From JARYGU01 sp033795365 (GTDB lineage: Bacteria > Pseudomonadota > Alphaproteobacteria > Rhizobiales > Rhizobiaceae), in NCBI GenBank assembly GCA_033795365.1, contig JARYGU010000004.1:124001-188000 (forward strand): a stretch of 64,000 nt of DNA, in the 5' to 3' direction. The translations under genes and the position numbers were made by a program. Positions 51,988 to 61,045 of this stretch are shown here, one piece after another; positions within the stretch are counted from its first letter, which is position 1; every line of letters begins with the position of its first letter. The notes beneath the pieces are model-generated. The model did not search any database and had not been told where the DNA came from. It saw only the letters and a list, made by a program, of their open reading frames with translations.

Positions 51988-52022
51988 TGTTCCTGACTGT
52001 CGCATCGCCGGTTTCGCTCGGT

Positions 52023-53009
52023 TCAGAAGTTGAACTTGTCGACGTTTTCGGCCGTGAAAACGGCGGGCGGACCGAGAAGAAGAATGCCCTTCCCGGCGTC
52101 GTAGGTAACCGGAGACGCAAACCCGGGCACGGTGTTCTCCGCAGCGAACGGCTTGCCGTCTATCAGCTGCTTGCCGGCCCAGACGGTGAGATAGCCGAGC
52201 TGCTCGGGATCCCAGAGCACGGTGAAGCCGAACGCGCCGCTCTTGAGATAGGAGCGGGCGGTATTCGGGCTGCAGTAGCCGGTGCCGACGACGGAGCCGA
52301 TCTTGCCGGCCGTCTCGATCGCCTGCGCCACGCCCGGGCATGTCGACGACGCCACCGCGATGATCGCCTTCAGGTCGGGATTGGCGGTCATCAGATCGCC
52401 GGCGATCTGTGCGGCGCGCTGCGCCGTGCCGCCGGCATATTGCGGTTCGAGCAGCGTGATGTTCGGATATTTTTCGGCCGCCCGTTTCTGCATGAAGCCG
52501 ATCCAGGCGTTGAGGTTGGAGGCTGTCGCCTCGCCGGAAACGATGCCGATCTTGGCGTTCTCGCCGACGCGCTTGGCCAATTCGTCGATGATCGTGCCGC
52601 CGAGGCCTTCATCGGTCGCCTGCGCGACATAGACCGCACGGCCGCTGTCGGGCGCGTCGCTGTCGCTGGTGAAGAGCTTGATGCCCTTCGCCTCGGCCGC
52701 CTGAACGACGGGCGCTATGCTCGACGTATCGAGCACGCTGACCGAGACCGCGTCGACACCCTGGTCGATGAGGTTCTGCACGATCTGCAGCTGATCGACC
52801 GGATTGGTGTCGACCGGACCGGTATAGATGAATTCGACGCCCAGCTCTTCGCCGGCGCGCTTGCCGCCGGCCTCCATGGCGTTGAAATAGGGGATGCCGA
52901 TCAGCTGCGGCACGAAGGCGACCTTCGGCTTTTCCTGGGCGAAACCGGCAGTGGGGACGGCTGCCGCCAAAGTGGCGGCGACCAGAATGTTCATGAGAGT
53001 ACGAGACAT
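52023..53009 (-). CDS. Sugar ABC binding protein, RhaS/LsrB-like
   Basis: Periplasmic binding protein of 328 residues with a Sec signal (TLMNILVAATLAAAVPTAGFAQ). The mature part resembles the rhamnose/autoinducer-2 branch (KVAFVPQLIGIPYFNAMEAGGKRAG in parts; IYTGPVDTNPVDQLQIVQ; VGTGYCSPNTARSYLKSG). Ligand uncertain; the locus lacks rhamnose or AI-2 catabolic genes, so the sugar is probably different. Downstream of the ATPase and upstream of two permeases. Confidence 0.88.
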   Translation of the reverse strand: MSRTLMNILVAATLAAAVPTAGFAQEKPKVAFVPQLIGIPYFNAMEAGGKRAGEELGVEFIYTGPVDTNPVDQLQIVQNLIDQGVDAVSVSVLDTSSIAPVVQAAEAKGIKLFTSDSDAPDSGRAVYVAQATDEGLGGTIIDELAKRVGENAKIGIVSGEATASNLNAWIGFMQKRAAEKYPNITLLEPQYAGGTAQRAAQIAGDLMTANPDLKAIIAVASSTCPGVAQAIETAGKIGSVVGTGYCSPNTARSYLKSGAFGFTVLWDPEQLGYLTVWAGKQLIDGKPFAAENTVPGFASPVTYDAGKGILLLGPPAVFTAENVDKFNF

Positions 53010-53044
53010 GGTGGTTGATCCTCTGGAAGTTCGACGTGCATTGT

Positions 53045-53815
<771 letters not shown>

Positions 53816-53842
53816 GAAAAGGATCCTCTTCCTTGTGCGGTG

Positions 53843-54616
53843 TCAGATCGCCCGGCTCGCCCAGCGCAGAATATTCTTCCACAGCGTCGCGTAACCCGGC
53901 CAGGAGACGAAGTCGTTGGGCACCCAATGGGGGCCGATGTCCGACGTCCAGGCGACGGTGCGGCCCTGGCCGTACTCGCCCGCGACCAGAAGCGGATGGC
54001 CGCCTTCCTCTTCGGGCAGCGTGGCCAGAACTTCGACGCCGGCCTCATCCTTGACCACGACCTCGTTGGCTCCGAGCAGCAGCGGCCACTCGCCGTCCAT
54101 GCCCGCAAGGATCGGATGGACCTTGGAGCCGGTAACGACGGCGCGAAAGCCGTCCGGAATTTCGAGCCGGTCGTCGTGGGGCAGGCATGTGACGGGCAGC
54201 GCTTCCTCGACCGGCGTGCGGCGCCAGCGCGCCTTTCCGTCGATGCCCTGGAAACTGAAATAGCCTCCCGCCATGATCAGCCCGCCGCCGGCCTTCGTCC
54301 AGTCGCGCAGGAGCTTCAGCCGGTTGGGCACAGGCTTGCCATGCAGCCATACGTCCGGCGGAAGCAGGAGCGAGTTCGCGCCGATATCCGAGAGCAGGAT
54401 GATCCGATAGGCCGACAGCCCCTCAATCGTGAAAGGGAACTTTTCCACCGCCTCGTGGGCGGGCATGTAGACGATTTCGAACTCGTCGCCCGCAAGCGCC
54501 GCAACCAGCGGCTCGGCGCCGAGATGGAATGTCACGCTGCCGAACTGGTCGAAACCCTTGTAGTGCGTTGCCGAGCTGACCCAGCTTTCGCCGACCAGAA
54601 GCACTTTCGTCGTCAT
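53843..54616 (-). CDS. Glutamine amidotransferase-like protein (DUF1355/ThuA-like fold)
   Basis: A 257-residue protein of the class I glutamine-amidotransferase-like fold (KVLLVGESWVSSATHYKGFDQFG in parts; IILLSDIGANSLLLPP; AGGGLIMAGGYFSFQGIDGKARW in parts; GQGRTVAWTSDIGPHW). I see no Cys in the usual nucleophile position, so a true amidotransferase activity is unlikely. Related proteins occur in sugar operons with unknown roles. ATG 54616 shares its A with the TGA of the kinase gene. It may bind or process the imported sugar. Confidence 0.75.
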   Translation of the reverse strand: MTTKVLLVGESWVSSATHYKGFDQFGSVTFHLGAEPLVAALAGDEFEIVYMPAHEAVEKFPFTIEGLSAYRIILLSDIGANSLLLPPDVWLHGKPVPNRLKLLRDWTKAGGGLIMAGGYFSFQGIDGKARWRRTPVEEALPVTCLPHDDRLEIPDGFRAVVTGSKVHPILAGMDGEWPLLLGANEVVVKDEAGVEVLATLPEEEGGHPLLVAGEYGQGRTVAWTSDIGPHWVPNDFVSWPGYATLWKNILRWASRAI

Positions 54617-55872
54617 CAAACTCTCCTCTTGTTCCGGTTATTCTCTTTTCGGTCCGCCGATGTTCTCGGAACGGTCCGCGCCGTCGTCTTCGCTTCCACG
54701 GAGCAGAGAAAATCGCTGAGTTCCGCAGCGGTGGCGATATGGCCTTGCGCGCCTTCGGCGGTGGTGGTGAGGCTCGCGCCGATCGCCGCGTGGCGAGCGG
54801 CATCCTCGAGCGGGGCGCCGTGCAGCCATAGGCTCAGGAAGACCCCGGCAAAGGCATCGCCGGCGCCGGTGGCGTCGAGCCGGTCGACCGGCAGCGCCGG
54901 CACCTCGATCTGCGATCCGCCGCTCTTGCGGAAAACGACGGCACCGAACTCGCCGAGCGTCAGGACGACGTCGCCGCGGGGCCTGATGCGGGAAAGGATC
55001 TGCCGTGCCTCCTCGATCATCGAGGCAAGCGGCGTGCGGATGTTGAAGATTTCCCGCAGGATCTCGTCGTTGACGAATGTCAGGTCGATGCGACTGACGA
55101 GCTCGGCGAAGGCCTTCGGATTGCGCGAACTCGCCGGCAGGCCGGCAGTGTGCAGGCTGACGCTCCAGCCTGCTTCATGGAAGCGGCCGATCGACGGGAT
55201 CATGCGCTCGTAGTGAAATCCCTCGATATGCAGGCAGGAGCGTGTCTGCGGCACGTCCACCTCCATGTTCGCGGTCAGGTCGATCTCGCTCAGTTCGAAG
55301 GTTTCGTGGATGATGGTGCGGCTGCCATTGGCTTCGATGATCACCATCGCGCGCGGCAAACGGTTCTTGGCCGGACGGCGGATCGGCAGGGTGTTGACGC
55401 CCCGGTCGAGAAGCTCGCTGAGCGCCCATTCGCTGTCGCCGTCGGCGCCGACGGCGGTGGCGAGATCGACCCGCAGCGCATAGGGAGCGCCGACGCCGGC
55501 CGCCGCCACCGCAAGGTTGGCGGCCGGACCTCCGAGCGCCTTTTCGATGTGGCTTGCAGCGACGCGGTCGTCACGATGCGGCAGGACAGGCACCCGGCAC
55601 AGGTAATCGACGCAGATATGCCCGACGACCAGAAGCCTCGGCAGGCCCTCCGTGACCCTTGCGCGCTCGGCAGTTCGTGCGGGCAGGGCGCGGGCGAACA
55701 TGCTGGGCCGATAGGAAAGCTGCCGTATGGCGCTCTCGATGCGCTTTCCCGTGTCCTCGCGGACCGGTACGGTGCCGTTCAGGAAATTCGACACGGTACC
55801 GACGGAAACGCCGGCGATCCGGGCGACATCGGTAATGGTCGGGCGTCCTCTTTTCACAGTGCGCAGCCTCAT
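54616..55872 (-). CDS. LacI-type DNA-binding domain fused to PfkB sugar kinase
   Basis: A 418-residue fusion. Residues about 10-62 form a LacI helix-turn-helix and hinge (TITDVARIAGVSVGTVSNFLNG; RPSMFARAL). Instead of the periplasmic-like effector domain, a PfkB kinase follows from about 78 (LLVVGHICVDYLCRVPVLP; ALGGPAANLAVAAAGVG) with the ATP/catalytic motif DATGAGDAFAG (333-343; D339). Both halves look intact. It probably phosphorylates the imported sugar and senses it at the same time. Two LacI-type palindromes lie upstream, one across its start codon, which suggests autorepression. First gene of the seven-gene operon. The C-terminal 30 residues are basic and disordered. Confidence 0.9.
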   Translation of the reverse strand: MRLRTVKRGRPTITDVARIAGVSVGTVSNFLNGTVPVREDTGKRIESAIRQLSYRPSMFARALPARTAERARVTEGLPRLLVVGHICVDYLCRVPVLPHRDDRVAASHIEKALGGPAANLAVAAAGVGAPYALRVDLATAVGADGDSEWALSELLDRGVNTLPIRRPAKNRLPRAMVIIEANGSRTIIHETFELSEIDLTANMEVDVPQTRSCLHIEGFHYERMIPSIGRFHEAGWSVSLHTAGLPASSRNPKAFAELVSRIDLTFVNDEILREIFNIRTPLASMIEEARQILSRIRPRGDVVLTLGEFGAVVFRKSGGSQIEVPALPVDRLDATGAGDAFAGVFLSLWLHGAPLEDAARHAAIGASLTTTAEGAQGHIATAAELSDFLCSVEAKTTARTVPRTSADRKENNRNKRRV

Positions 55873-55885
55873 TGAAACGCTTCAA
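55872..55885. promoter_or_regulatory. LacI-type operator candidate at the start codon
   Basis: TTGAAACGCTTCAA has the LacI-family layout with central CG and one imperfect pair. It overlaps the first base of the LacI-PfkB gene, so binding would block initiation. Confidence 0.5.
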
Positions 55886-56187
55886 CGGTAGACCCCGCAT
55901 CTGCATCAGGTCAAAGGAATAGGATTCTCTTATTCAGATAATTTCCCTTGTTCATCGCAACATAACGGCAATAACTGAGGCTGAATTTCTCAGCCGGCCA
56001 TTTTGTTGAAATTATTTCAAACGCCGTTTGTGCGTACCTCACAGATGGCCGAGCCGATCGCTGCCGCTGCGCGGGTCCGGATATTCGCCGTGGCTCGAAT
56101 GGAAATCGTCCGGGCGCTCCGGAGCGTCCTCCTCGCGTCCGAGTGCCGAGCCGATGCCGGCACGCGCCGGGCGCGGCAGGAGAGGGG
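55873..56187. other. Intergenic region with two LacI-type palindromes
   Basis: These 315 bases separate the LacI-PfkB operon from the end of the FrcA-like gene. They contain two operator-like palindromes, a GGCTGA/TCAGCC hairpin (55979-55995) and AT-rich promoter-like DNA. No gene is supported between 56021 and 56187. Confidence 0.5.
56006..56020. promoter_or_regulatory. Second LacI-type operator candidate
   Basis: TTGAAATTATTTCAA is a perfect 15-base palindrome 134 bases upstream of the first site. Two sites this far apart could loop under a dimeric or tetrameric repressor. Confidence 0.5.
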
Positions 56188-56982
56188 TCAGGCGGTGGCC
56201 GCGCCCGTCATGATCGCGACGACGTCGTTCATGGAATGGCTCTTCGGGGTGACGACTGCGGCGCGACGTCCGAGCCGCATGATGTGGATGCGGTCGGCAA
56301 GTTCGAAGACATTCGGCATGTTGTGGCTGATGAGGACCACCGGCAGCCCGCGATCGCGGATGGAGCGGATCAGTTCGAGCACCTGTCCCGTCTCGCGCAC
56401 GCCGAGGGCTGCCGTCGGCTCGTCCATGATGACGAGCTTGCGGGCGAAGAGCGCGGCGCGGGCGACGGCGACGCCCTGACGCTGGCCGCCCGAAAGAGCC
56501 TCCACCGCATTGGTGATCGAGGGCAGGCGGAACTTCAAATCCGTCATGGCGCGCTGGGCTTCCTCGCGCATCCGCTTCTTGTCGAGCCGACGGAAGACGC
56601 TGCCGAGAATGCCCCGGCAGCGGATTTCCCGGCCGAGGAACAGATTGGAGGCGATGTCCAGAGCCGGCGCCACGGCGAGGTCCTGATAAACGGTCTCGAT
56701 GCCGGCGTGACGGGCGTCGAGCGGCCCTTTGAAATGGATCGGCTTGCCGTCGAGCAGGATCTCGCCGCTGGTCGGATGCAGCGCGCCCGTCAGCGCCTTG
56801 ATCAGCGTGCTCTTGCCGGCACCGTTGTCGCCGACCACGGCGAGGATCTCGCCGGCCCGCAGTTCGAAGTCGACGCCATCGAGCGCGGTCACATGGCCAT
56901 AGGTCTTGACGAGGTTGCGGGCTTCGAGAACCACGGGAGCGGCGTCCGGCGTCGGCGAAACGGTGTGGATATCGGCCGGCAT
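56188..56982 (-). CDS. Sugar ABC ATP-binding protein, FrcA-like
   Basis: ATPase of 264 residues with one domain, closest in layout to FrcA of Sinorhizobium. Walker A GDNGAGKST, signature LSGGQRQGVAVARA, Walker B LVIMDEPTAALGVRE and H-loop ISHNMPN are intact. I start at ATG 56982, which shares a base with the permease stop codon; the longer open frame is shadow. It is last in the SBP-permease-ATPase operon. Confidence 0.92.
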   Translation of the reverse strand: MPADIHTVSPTPDAAPVVLEARNLVKTYGHVTALDGVDFELRAGEILAVVGDNGAGKSTLIKALTGALHPTSGEILLDGKPIHFKGPLDARHAGIETVYQDLAVAPALDIASNLFLGREIRCRGILGSVFRRLDKKRMREEAQRAMTDLKFRLPSITNAVEALSGGQRQGVAVARAALFARKLVIMDEPTAALGVRETGQVLELIRSIRDRGLPVVLISHNMPNVFELADRIHIMRLGRRAAVVTPKSHSMNDVVAIMTGAATA

Positions 56983-57968
56983 CAGCGCTTCCTCCGGGAT
57001 ATCTGGTCGAACGCGACGGCGATGATGACGAGGATGCCGGTGACGAGATCCTGCCAGAGAGGATCGATGCCGGCAAGCGTCAGGCCGTTGCGCAACACGC
57101 CGACGATGAGCGCGCCGATGAGCGTCCCGATAAGCCCGCCGCGGCCCCCGAAGAGGCTGGTGCCGCCGATCACGACCGCGGTGATGGAGTCGAGGTTCGC
57201 GGTCTGCAGCGCGTTCGGGTCGGCATTGGGAATGCGGCCGAGCGCCAGCCAGGCGGCGATGCCGTAGATGAAGCCGGCGAGGAGATAGACCGAGAGCAGA
57301 TGGCGCCGCACCGGAATGCCGACAAGCCGGGCGGCCTCGGGATTGTTGCCGATCGCGTAGACGTGACGGCCCCATTTGGTCTGGTTCAGGAGATACCAGG
57401 TGATGGCATAGAGCGCCAGCATGATGAGGACGCCGTAGGTCAGGACGAAGCCGCTCGCCCTCACGGTATTGCCGGTCCAGCCAAGGAACGGGTCGCGCAC
57501 CGCGAAGGCGCCGCCTTCCGAAATCAGCCGCAGCGCGGCCGTCAGGATGCCGAGAATGCCGAGCGTGACGATGAAGGGCGGCAGCCTCAACCCGCTGATG
57601 AGGCTGCCGGCCGCCAGCCCCGCCAGCGAGCAGAGCAGGACCGCAAAGCCCATGGACAGGACCGGATCATATCCGAGATTGACCATCTTGCCGGCGACGA
57701 TCGTGCCCAGAACGCAGATGGCGCCGACGGCCAGATCGATGCCCGCGGTCAGGATCACGAGCGTCTGTCCGATCGCCAGCGTCCCGACGATGATCGTCTG
57801 CTGCAGGATGATCGAGATATTATGGGTGGCGAGGAAGCGCGGATTGGTCACCGTGAAGATCACGCAAAAGGCGATCAGGACCAGGAACGGTCCGGCGGAC
57901 GGTGTGCCGAGGATGCGTGACGCCAGTCCCGGGGACGCCTGCGGCGGAGAAACGGTGGATGCAGTCAT
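56982..57968 (-). CDS. Sugar ABC permease, FrcC-like
   Basis: Permease of 328 residues with about eight to ten membrane segments. Marks of the FrcC/RbsC family: TLAIGQTLVILTAGIDLAVGA in parts, PPFIVTLGILGI, AIGNNPEAARLVGIPVRR, DSITAVVIGGTSLFGG. I use ATG 57968 (MTASTVS), preceded by GAGG; a start six codons upstream is possible. It partners the single-domain ATPase. Confidence 0.92.
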   Translation of the reverse strand: MTASTVSPPQASPGLASRILGTPSAGPFLVLIAFCVIFTVTNPRFLATHNISIILQQTIIVGTLAIGQTLVILTAGIDLAVGAICVLGTIVAGKMVNLGYDPVLSMGFAVLLCSLAGLAAGSLISGLRLPPFIVTLGILGILTAALRLISEGGAFAVRDPFLGWTGNTVRASGFVLTYGVLIMLALYAITWYLLNQTKWGRHVYAIGNNPEAARLVGIPVRRHLLSVYLLAGFIYGIAAWLALGRIPNADPNALQTANLDSITAVVIGGTSLFGGRGGLIGTLIGALIVGVLRNGLTLAGIDPLWQDLVTGILVIIAVAFDQISRRKR

Positions 57969-58067
57969 GGAAACCTCATGCCTCATGGTCGCCGCGCCTG
58001 CCCGGTCAGGCCTCCGGACTTGCGGCCTCTCGAAAGGTCACGGATGCAACCCGCACCGCGCACGGCC

Positions 58068-58131
58068 GGGGCCGCGCCTGATGTTGCGCATCCCGGGATC
58101 TTCCGAAGACGCGAGCACCGTGCGCGGCCCC
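58068..58131 (-). other. Long GC-rich stem between binding-protein and permease genes
   Basis: GGGGCCGCGC (58068-58077) pairs with GCGCGGCCCC (58122-58131), with TCCCGGGA inside the loop. It is in the 178-base gap after the binding-protein gene; as at 8909, 17121 and 24801 it may stabilise that message. Confidence 0.45.
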
Positions 58132-58146
58132 GCCGGGAGAACGTCG

Positions 58147-59160
58147 TCAGTCACCCCAGCAGTTTTCGAGGCCCCAGGCCGTATCCTTCGATTCCAGCCC
58201 TTCCACGGGCTTGTCGGTGATGAGGAACGAGCCCGTATTGACGAAACCGCTCGGCTTCTTGCCCGAAGCGGCATATTCGGCGACCGCATCGACACCCATG
58301 GACGCCATCTTGTAGGGGAACTGCATGACCGTCGCGGCGATCTTGCCGTCCTTGACGTCGCGAACGCCGGCGCAGCCGCCGTCGATCGAGGTCAGCATGA
58401 CCTCGCTCTCCTTGCCGAAGGACCTCAGCGCCGCATAGGCGCCGGCCGCCGCCGGCTCGTTGATGGTGTAGACCGCGTTGATATCGCCGTTCTTGGACAG
58501 GAGGTTTTCCATGCCGACCTGCCCCTTGTCCTGGGCGCCGTTGGTGATCGCCGCACCTGCGATGGAGGGGTCGCCTTCGGCAACGCCGAACCCCTTCAGA
58601 TAGCCGTCGTGGCGGAACGTGTCGACCGTGCCGCCCGGCGTGCCGTCGAGCATGGCGATCACCGCCTTCTTGTCGCCCATTGCCTTGCGGGCATAGGCGC
58701 CCTGCTGGACGCCCGCCTCGAAATTGTCGGTGGCGAAGGTCGCATCCACGGCATCGGCGGGATCGGTTGCCGTATCGAGCGCGATGACCAGGATGCCCGC
58801 TTCGCGGGCCCTCTTGATGACGTCGAGCATGCCGGACGAGTTGTTGGGCGTCACGAGGATTCCCTTCGCGCCGGCGCTGATCAGATCCTCGATCGCAGCC
58901 ACCTGCCCCTCATTGTCGCCGTCGAACTTGCCGGCGCGGGCGATCAGCTTGATGCCCTTTTCCTTGGCGCGCGCCTCGGCAGCCTGCCGCATCTTCACGA
59001 AGAAGGGGTTCACTTCCGTCTTGGTGACAAGGCCGACGATGACCTCTTCGGCCGAAGCCGTTCCCGCACCGAAAGCGATGCCGAGCATCAGCCCGAGCGC
59101 GCCGATGCCGGCGCGCCGGCTCCTGGAGCGCACGGATGCACATTGATTCATGGACCACAT
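58147..59160 (-). CDS. Sugar ABC binding protein, FrcB-like
   Basis: Periplasmic binding protein of 337 residues, clearly related to the fructose-binding protein FrcB (TKTEVNPFFVKM; GDNEGQVAAIEDLISAGAKGILV in parts; ATFATDNFEAG; ITNGAQDKGQVGMENLL; TINEPAAAGAYAAL). The signal sequence (SRSRRAGIGALGLMLGIAFGAG in parts) is long with an Arg pair, possibly Tat. Unlike FrcB its neighbours are a pentulokinase and SDR, so the ligand may be a pentitol or related polyol rather than fructose. Confidence 0.9.
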   Translation of the reverse strand: MWSMNQCASVRSRSRRAGIGALGLMLGIAFGAGTASAEEVIVGLVTKTEVNPFFVKMRQAAEARAKEKGIKLIARAGKFDGDNEGQVAAIEDLISAGAKGILVTPNNSSGMLDVIKRAREAGILVIALDTATDPADAVDATFATDNFEAGVQQGAYARKAMGDKKAVIAMLDGTPGGTVDTFRHDGYLKGFGVAEGDPSIAGAAITNGAQDKGQVGMENLLSKNGDINAVYTINEPAAAGAYAALRSFGKESEVMLTSIDGGCAGVRDVKDGKIAATVMQFPYKMASMGVDAVAEYAASGKKPSGFVNTGSFLITDKPVEGLESKDTAWGLENCWGD

Positions 59161-59235
59161 GGAAACCTCCCAATTTCTGTGTTTGCACGAAATCTCCGTT
59201 CTCGTGCAGCTCAGCCTCTCCTCAAAGGCCGCTCG

Positions 59236-59264
59236 ATTAGCTCATCTCTTTTGGATAAAGTCAA
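59236..59264 (-). promoter_or_regulatory. Candidate promoter of the FrcBCA-like operon
   Basis: On the minus strand TTGACT (59259-59264) and GCTAAT (59236-59241) are 17 bases apart, about 75 bases before the binding-protein start. Flanking TTTTGGA/TCCAAAA arms (59249-59255 and 59295-59301) could bind a regulator. Confidence 0.4.
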
Positions 59265-59321
59265 CTTGCAGAAACATTCTTTTGTATATTTTTGTCCAAA
59301 AATGCGGATCAGGTGCCGATC

Positions 59322-60881
59322 TTAGGAGATCGGCGTGCGGCGAAGTGCGTGCATGGCGTGATGCAGCGGCGTCTGGCCCGACAGATCCCGGTAGATCCGG
59401 TACAGGCGATCGTGGGCAGCCGCGTGGTTCGCACGCGGCTCGAAATATTCGATATCCCGGGCGCCGAAACGCGCGGCACCTTCCGCGTAGTCAGCCACGG
59501 TCCCGCCCGCGACTGCGCCGTGAATAGCCGCGCCGACGGCCGTTGGGTTCAGGATGTCGGGCACGTCGATACGGCGGTCGAGTATGTCCGCCATGATCTG
59601 GATGAGAAGCGGATTGGCGCGCGCAAGACCGCTGCTCATGACGACCCGTTCCGGCACGAGGTCGCTTTCCAGGAAGAGGTCGAGCACCGTGCGGGTTCCG
59701 AAACACAGCGCTTGCATGAGCGCGAAATAGATATCGACGGCTTTCGTCTCCCGTGTCATGCCGAGCAGAAGGCCGCTGAGATTGCCGTCGGCGAGCGGCA
59801 CGCGGTTGCCGCCCCACCAATCGAGAGCGACGAGGTGGCCTGCGGCCGGAGGAAGGTTGGCCGCCTCCTCGTTATAGGCCCCGAAGCTCTCGGCCATGTC
59901 CGCGCCGCGCGGAAAGGTCCGGACGAACCAGGCGAGCGTATCGCCGAAGCTCGGCTGTCCGGACTCGTAGCACCAGAGCTTGCGCATGGACCCGTCGAAG
60001 GCAACGCCTTCGATGCCGGGCGGAAGAGGGCGCTGTTCGGCGCTGAGATAGAGGTAGGCCGCCGAGGTTCCAAGCGCGCCGACGAAGCAGCCGGGCGTGG
60101 CCGCGCCGATCGCCGGCAGCAGAACGTGGGAATCAATGACGGCGACGGCGACGGCCGCCTTTCCTTCAACGCCGGTCCGCGCGCGCCATTCGGGCGACAG
60201 CGTGCCCGCGGCCGAGCCGACGGAGAGCGGAGCGGTCAGGCGGCTTTCGAGCCCTTCGACGAGACCTTGCGGATAGCCGGCGCCGGCAATGAACTGCGCC
60301 TTGTAGGCGGCAAAGCCGAGCCCGCGCGCCTCGTTCCCCGTCAATTGCCGGACGAGCCAGTCCCCGCCCTCGATGAAGCGTTCCGTCTCGGCCCAGATCG
60401 CAGGTGCTTCCGCTGCGATTTGCGCGGCCTTGGCGAGCAGCCATTCGCCGGAGACCCGGCCGCCGAAATTGTCGAGGAATGGGCCGGGCCTGGCGTTGAT
60501 GGCATCGGCATAGGCTTGAGCATTGTGCTTCCACAGCTTCACATAGGCGTGCGGTTCGGAAGGATGAAGGCGGGAGAGCGGCATGCCGTCCGCACGTGCC
60601 GGCAGAGGGGAACTGGCGGTAAAGCCGATGCCGATGCCCTCGACCGTTCTGCCGCGCCCGAGCCGGGTCAGGATTTCCAATGCGGCATCGGTATAGTCAT
60701 CGGCATTCTGCAGCGCGAAGCCGGGCGGCAGGGGAGTGCGGTCGGGAAGGCTGCGCGTCATGATGCCATGGCGATAGGAATGCACGTGGCTGCCGGCCTG
60801 GGTGCCGGTGCGAACGTCGATGAGCACGCCGCGCGCCGACTCCGAACCGAAATCCAGGCCGATGATATAGGACTCTCCCAT
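59322..60881 (-). CDS. FGGY-family pentulose kinase (ribulokinase-like)
   Basis: Carbohydrate kinase of 519 residues. The N-terminal phosphate motif is GLDFGSESARGVLIDVRTG, followed by GIGIGFTASSPLP, DNFGGRVSGEWLLAKAAQI in parts and the FGGY signature region MSSGLARANPLLIQIMADIL in parts. Family features (ALDWWGGNRVPLAD) resemble AraB-type ribulokinases. ATG 60881 follows GGGAGGA; the open frame beyond is in the spacer. It is divergent from the ROK repressor and upstream of the FrcBCA-like operon, so it phosphorylates the pentulose derived from the imported polyol. Confidence 0.9.
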   Translation of the reverse strand: MGESYIIGLDFGSESARGVLIDVRTGTQAGSHVHSYRHGIMTRSLPDRTPLPPGFALQNADDYTDAALEILTRLGRGRTVEGIGIGFTASSPLPARADGMPLSRLHPSEPHAYVKLWKHNAQAYADAINARPGPFLDNFGGRVSGEWLLAKAAQIAAEAPAIWAETERFIEGGDWLVRQLTGNEARGLGFAAYKAQFIAGAGYPQGLVEGLESRLTAPLSVGSAAGTLSPEWRARTGVEGKAAVAVAVIDSHVLLPAIGAATPGCFVGALGTSAAYLYLSAEQRPLPPGIEGVAFDGSMRKLWCYESGQPSFGDTLAWFVRTFPRGADMAESFGAYNEEAANLPPAAGHLVALDWWGGNRVPLADGNLSGLLLGMTRETKAVDIYFALMQALCFGTRTVLDLFLESDLVPERVVMSSGLARANPLLIQIMADILDRRIDVPDILNPTAVGAAIHGAVAGGTVADYAEGAARFGARDIEYFEPRANHAAAHDRLYRIYRDLSGQTPLHHAMHALRRTPIS

Positions 60882-60940
60882 CCGTTCCTCCCGCATGCTC
60901 TTACGGATATCATCTATATAAAATCGGTCACCATTGTCCA

Positions 60941-60966
60941 TCTTATGTATAATTTTATTCATAAGA
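60941..60966. promoter_or_regulatory. Candidate ROK repressor operator
   Basis: TCTTATG (60941-60947) and CATAAGA (60960-60966) form a perfect 7-base inverted repeat around 12 AT-rich bases, in the divergent spacer between the kinase and ROK genes. Confidence 0.5.
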
Positions 60967-61045
60967 TTTGCAGAAAACGCCAAAACACCACCTTTATCTC
61001 CAGTCCCTTTGCCGCTACATCCCATACTGCAGACGGGAGAAGACC

